Assembly: GCA_021815285.1 (NCBI GenBank)
Contig: JAKAHE010000135.1
Location: 1 to 5,731, forward strand
Source: Nitrospirota bacterium
GTDB lineage: Bacteria; Nitrospirota; JACRHJ01
Direction: 5' to 3'
Length of the DNA stretch: 5,731 nt
Each line of letters starts with the position of its first letter. Within the stretch, counting starts at the first letter, position 1. Shown here in pieces: positions 5,164-5,731 of the stretch. A program made the position numbers and the translations under genes. The notes under the pieces are model-generated. The model worked only from the letters and a program-made list of their open reading frames with translations. It did not search any database and had not been told where the DNA came from.

Positions 5164-5731
5164 TATGGCTTTTATCAATCCTTCCGCCGTCGGCTCCGTC
5201 ATAATTATTTTCAGCCCCGTCTCGCGCTCCACGTCATCCGGCGTCAGGTCGTCGAGGAACACGCCCTCGCCGTCCCGCATGGCGATTGACGGAATAATCG
5301 CCGCGTCCGCCTTCCTGCCTTTCAGGGCCGCTATTATATCATTGCCGGACATGAGTCCCGCAACGGTTACTCTCTCGCCGAAAAGATTATTTTTTACGGG
5401 GAGGACGGAAAGTTTCGCTCCGGTCGTCGTCTCGATTTCTTTTGCGATATTTTTCAGAATCGGCGCGAATGACCTGCCGGTTACCAGGAGTATTTTTACT
5501 TTCCCGGTTTTACGCCTGTCGTCCCGACCCCTTAGACTTCGCTCGGAATGACAGGCCAGGGATTTGAACTCGTCCAGAAAATCCCGCGCCAGCCCGACAC
5601 CGTTATCTATCTGCGGATAGCCGTCGTAATCCTTCTCCGGCGGAAAATCACGTCCGGCCTTAAGATAGAATTCATCCGACGGATATGCGAAATTAACTCC
5701 GAACTTTCTCCTGTATTTCTTCCTGAGCGGC
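5152..5731 (-). CDS. DUF512-family protein (predicted radical SAM Fe-S oxidoreductase), 3' part only
   Basis: The frame is open from the right window edge to TGA at 5152-5154 and gives 192 residues; the true start lies outside, and the internal ATG at 5352 is not the start. The C-terminal DUF512 domain is recognisable by DEFYLKAGRDFPPEKDYDGYPQ (in parts, about 19-40), NGVGLARDFLDEF at 43-55, LLVTGRSFAPIL at 81-92, NNLFGERVTVAGLMSGNDI at 114-132, IIPSIAMR at 145-152 and GVFLDDLT at 156-163. Full-length relatives (COG1625) carry a PDZ-like segment and a radical SAM domain with a CxxxCxxC cluster before this domain; none of that is visible here. The physiological substrate of the family is not known. 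Residues 60-72 (CHSERSLRGRDDR) are encoded by a palindromic repeat inserted in the linker, and the last three residues and stop come from a second copy. Both look tolerated, since the flanking domain motifs are intact. Confidence 0.88.
   Translation of the reverse strand, partial: PLRKKYRRKFGVNFAYPSDEFYLKAGRDFPPEKDYDGYPQIDNGVGLARDFLDEFKSLACHSERSLRGRDDRRKTGKVKILLVTGRSFAPILKNIAKEIETTTGAKLSVLPVKNNLFGERVTVAGLMSGNDIIAALKGRKADAAIIPSIAMRDGEGVFLDDLTPDDVERETGLKIIMTEPTAEGLIKAILSF
5515..5555 (-). repeat. Palindromic repeat copy A inserted in frame within the DUF512 gene
   Basis: The 41-bp unit has imperfect 13-bp inverted ends: CCTGTCATTCCGA against TCGGGACGACAGG pairs with one A-C mismatch and one T-G wobble, around a 15-nt loop. 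The outer bases 5514 and 5556 also pair. The reading frame runs through without a stop and specifies CHSERSLRGRDDR, a highly charged insert. It shares a 17-bp block (15 identical) with copy B at 5146-5162, in the same orientation. Confidence 0.7.

Noticed and set aside
5152..5352. A 66-codon gene starting at the ATG at 5352
   Set aside because: Conserved DUF512 sequence continues upstream in the same frame to the window edge, so this ATG is internal.
5557..5575. tRNA T-arm look-alike (GGGATTTGAACTC)
   Set aside because: It encodes DEFKSL of the DUF512 protein, and no acceptor or anticodon arms surround it.

Overview
This looks like bacterial chromosome of about 50-55% G+C with frequent ATA (Ile) and AGG/AGA (Arg) codons. 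All supported genes lie on the minus strand. The protein sequences, especially PilB with its N-terminal MshEN-type module, resemble those of Desulfobacterota/Geobacter-like, Nitrospirota or related uncultivated lineages. That placement is an impression from remembered family members, and the phylum is not settled by the sequence.

Layout in transcription order (right to left). 5731-5152: the 3' part of a gene for a DUF512-family protein (predicted radical SAM Fe-S oxidoreductase, COG1625-like), whose start lies outside the window. 5151-4922: a repeat-rich, partly AT-rich intergenic region with two families of palindromic repeats, a possible 46-codon membrane-peptide ORF and a probable aroE promoter. 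4921-4070: aroE, shikimate dehydrogenase. 4069-3955: a 115-bp regulatory gap with a short hairpin and a good sigma70-like promoter overlaid by three TTATGT/ACATAA half-sites. 3954-1: a tight pilB-pilT-pilC operon (gaps of 4 and 28 nt) encoding the extension ATPase, retraction ATPase and inner-membrane platform protein of a type IV pilus. pilC runs off the left edge, about 25-30 codons short of its usual end.

The three pil products form the motor of one machine. PilB and PilT are antagonistic hexameric ATPases that dock on PilC to add or remove pilins. PilB carries two 24-residue RLG...L...L..Q motifs separated by five residues, the signature of a c-di-GMP-binding MshEN domain, so pilus extension is predicted to respond to c-di-GMP. 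aroE is a separate biosynthetic gene; its dinucleotide site reads D-V-D where NADP-dependent homologues have N-R-T.

The most unusual part is the right end. A 41-bp palindromic repeat lies inside the DUF512 gene and is read through in frame as about 13 extra residues in an interdomain linker. A related copy supplies the last three codons and the stop codon of the same gene. A second, unrelated repeat (10-bp terminal inverted repeats enclosing two perfect hairpins) lies just beyond. No complete new system is visible; the novelty lies in small palindromic elements shaping a coding sequence and in the operator-like pil promoter.
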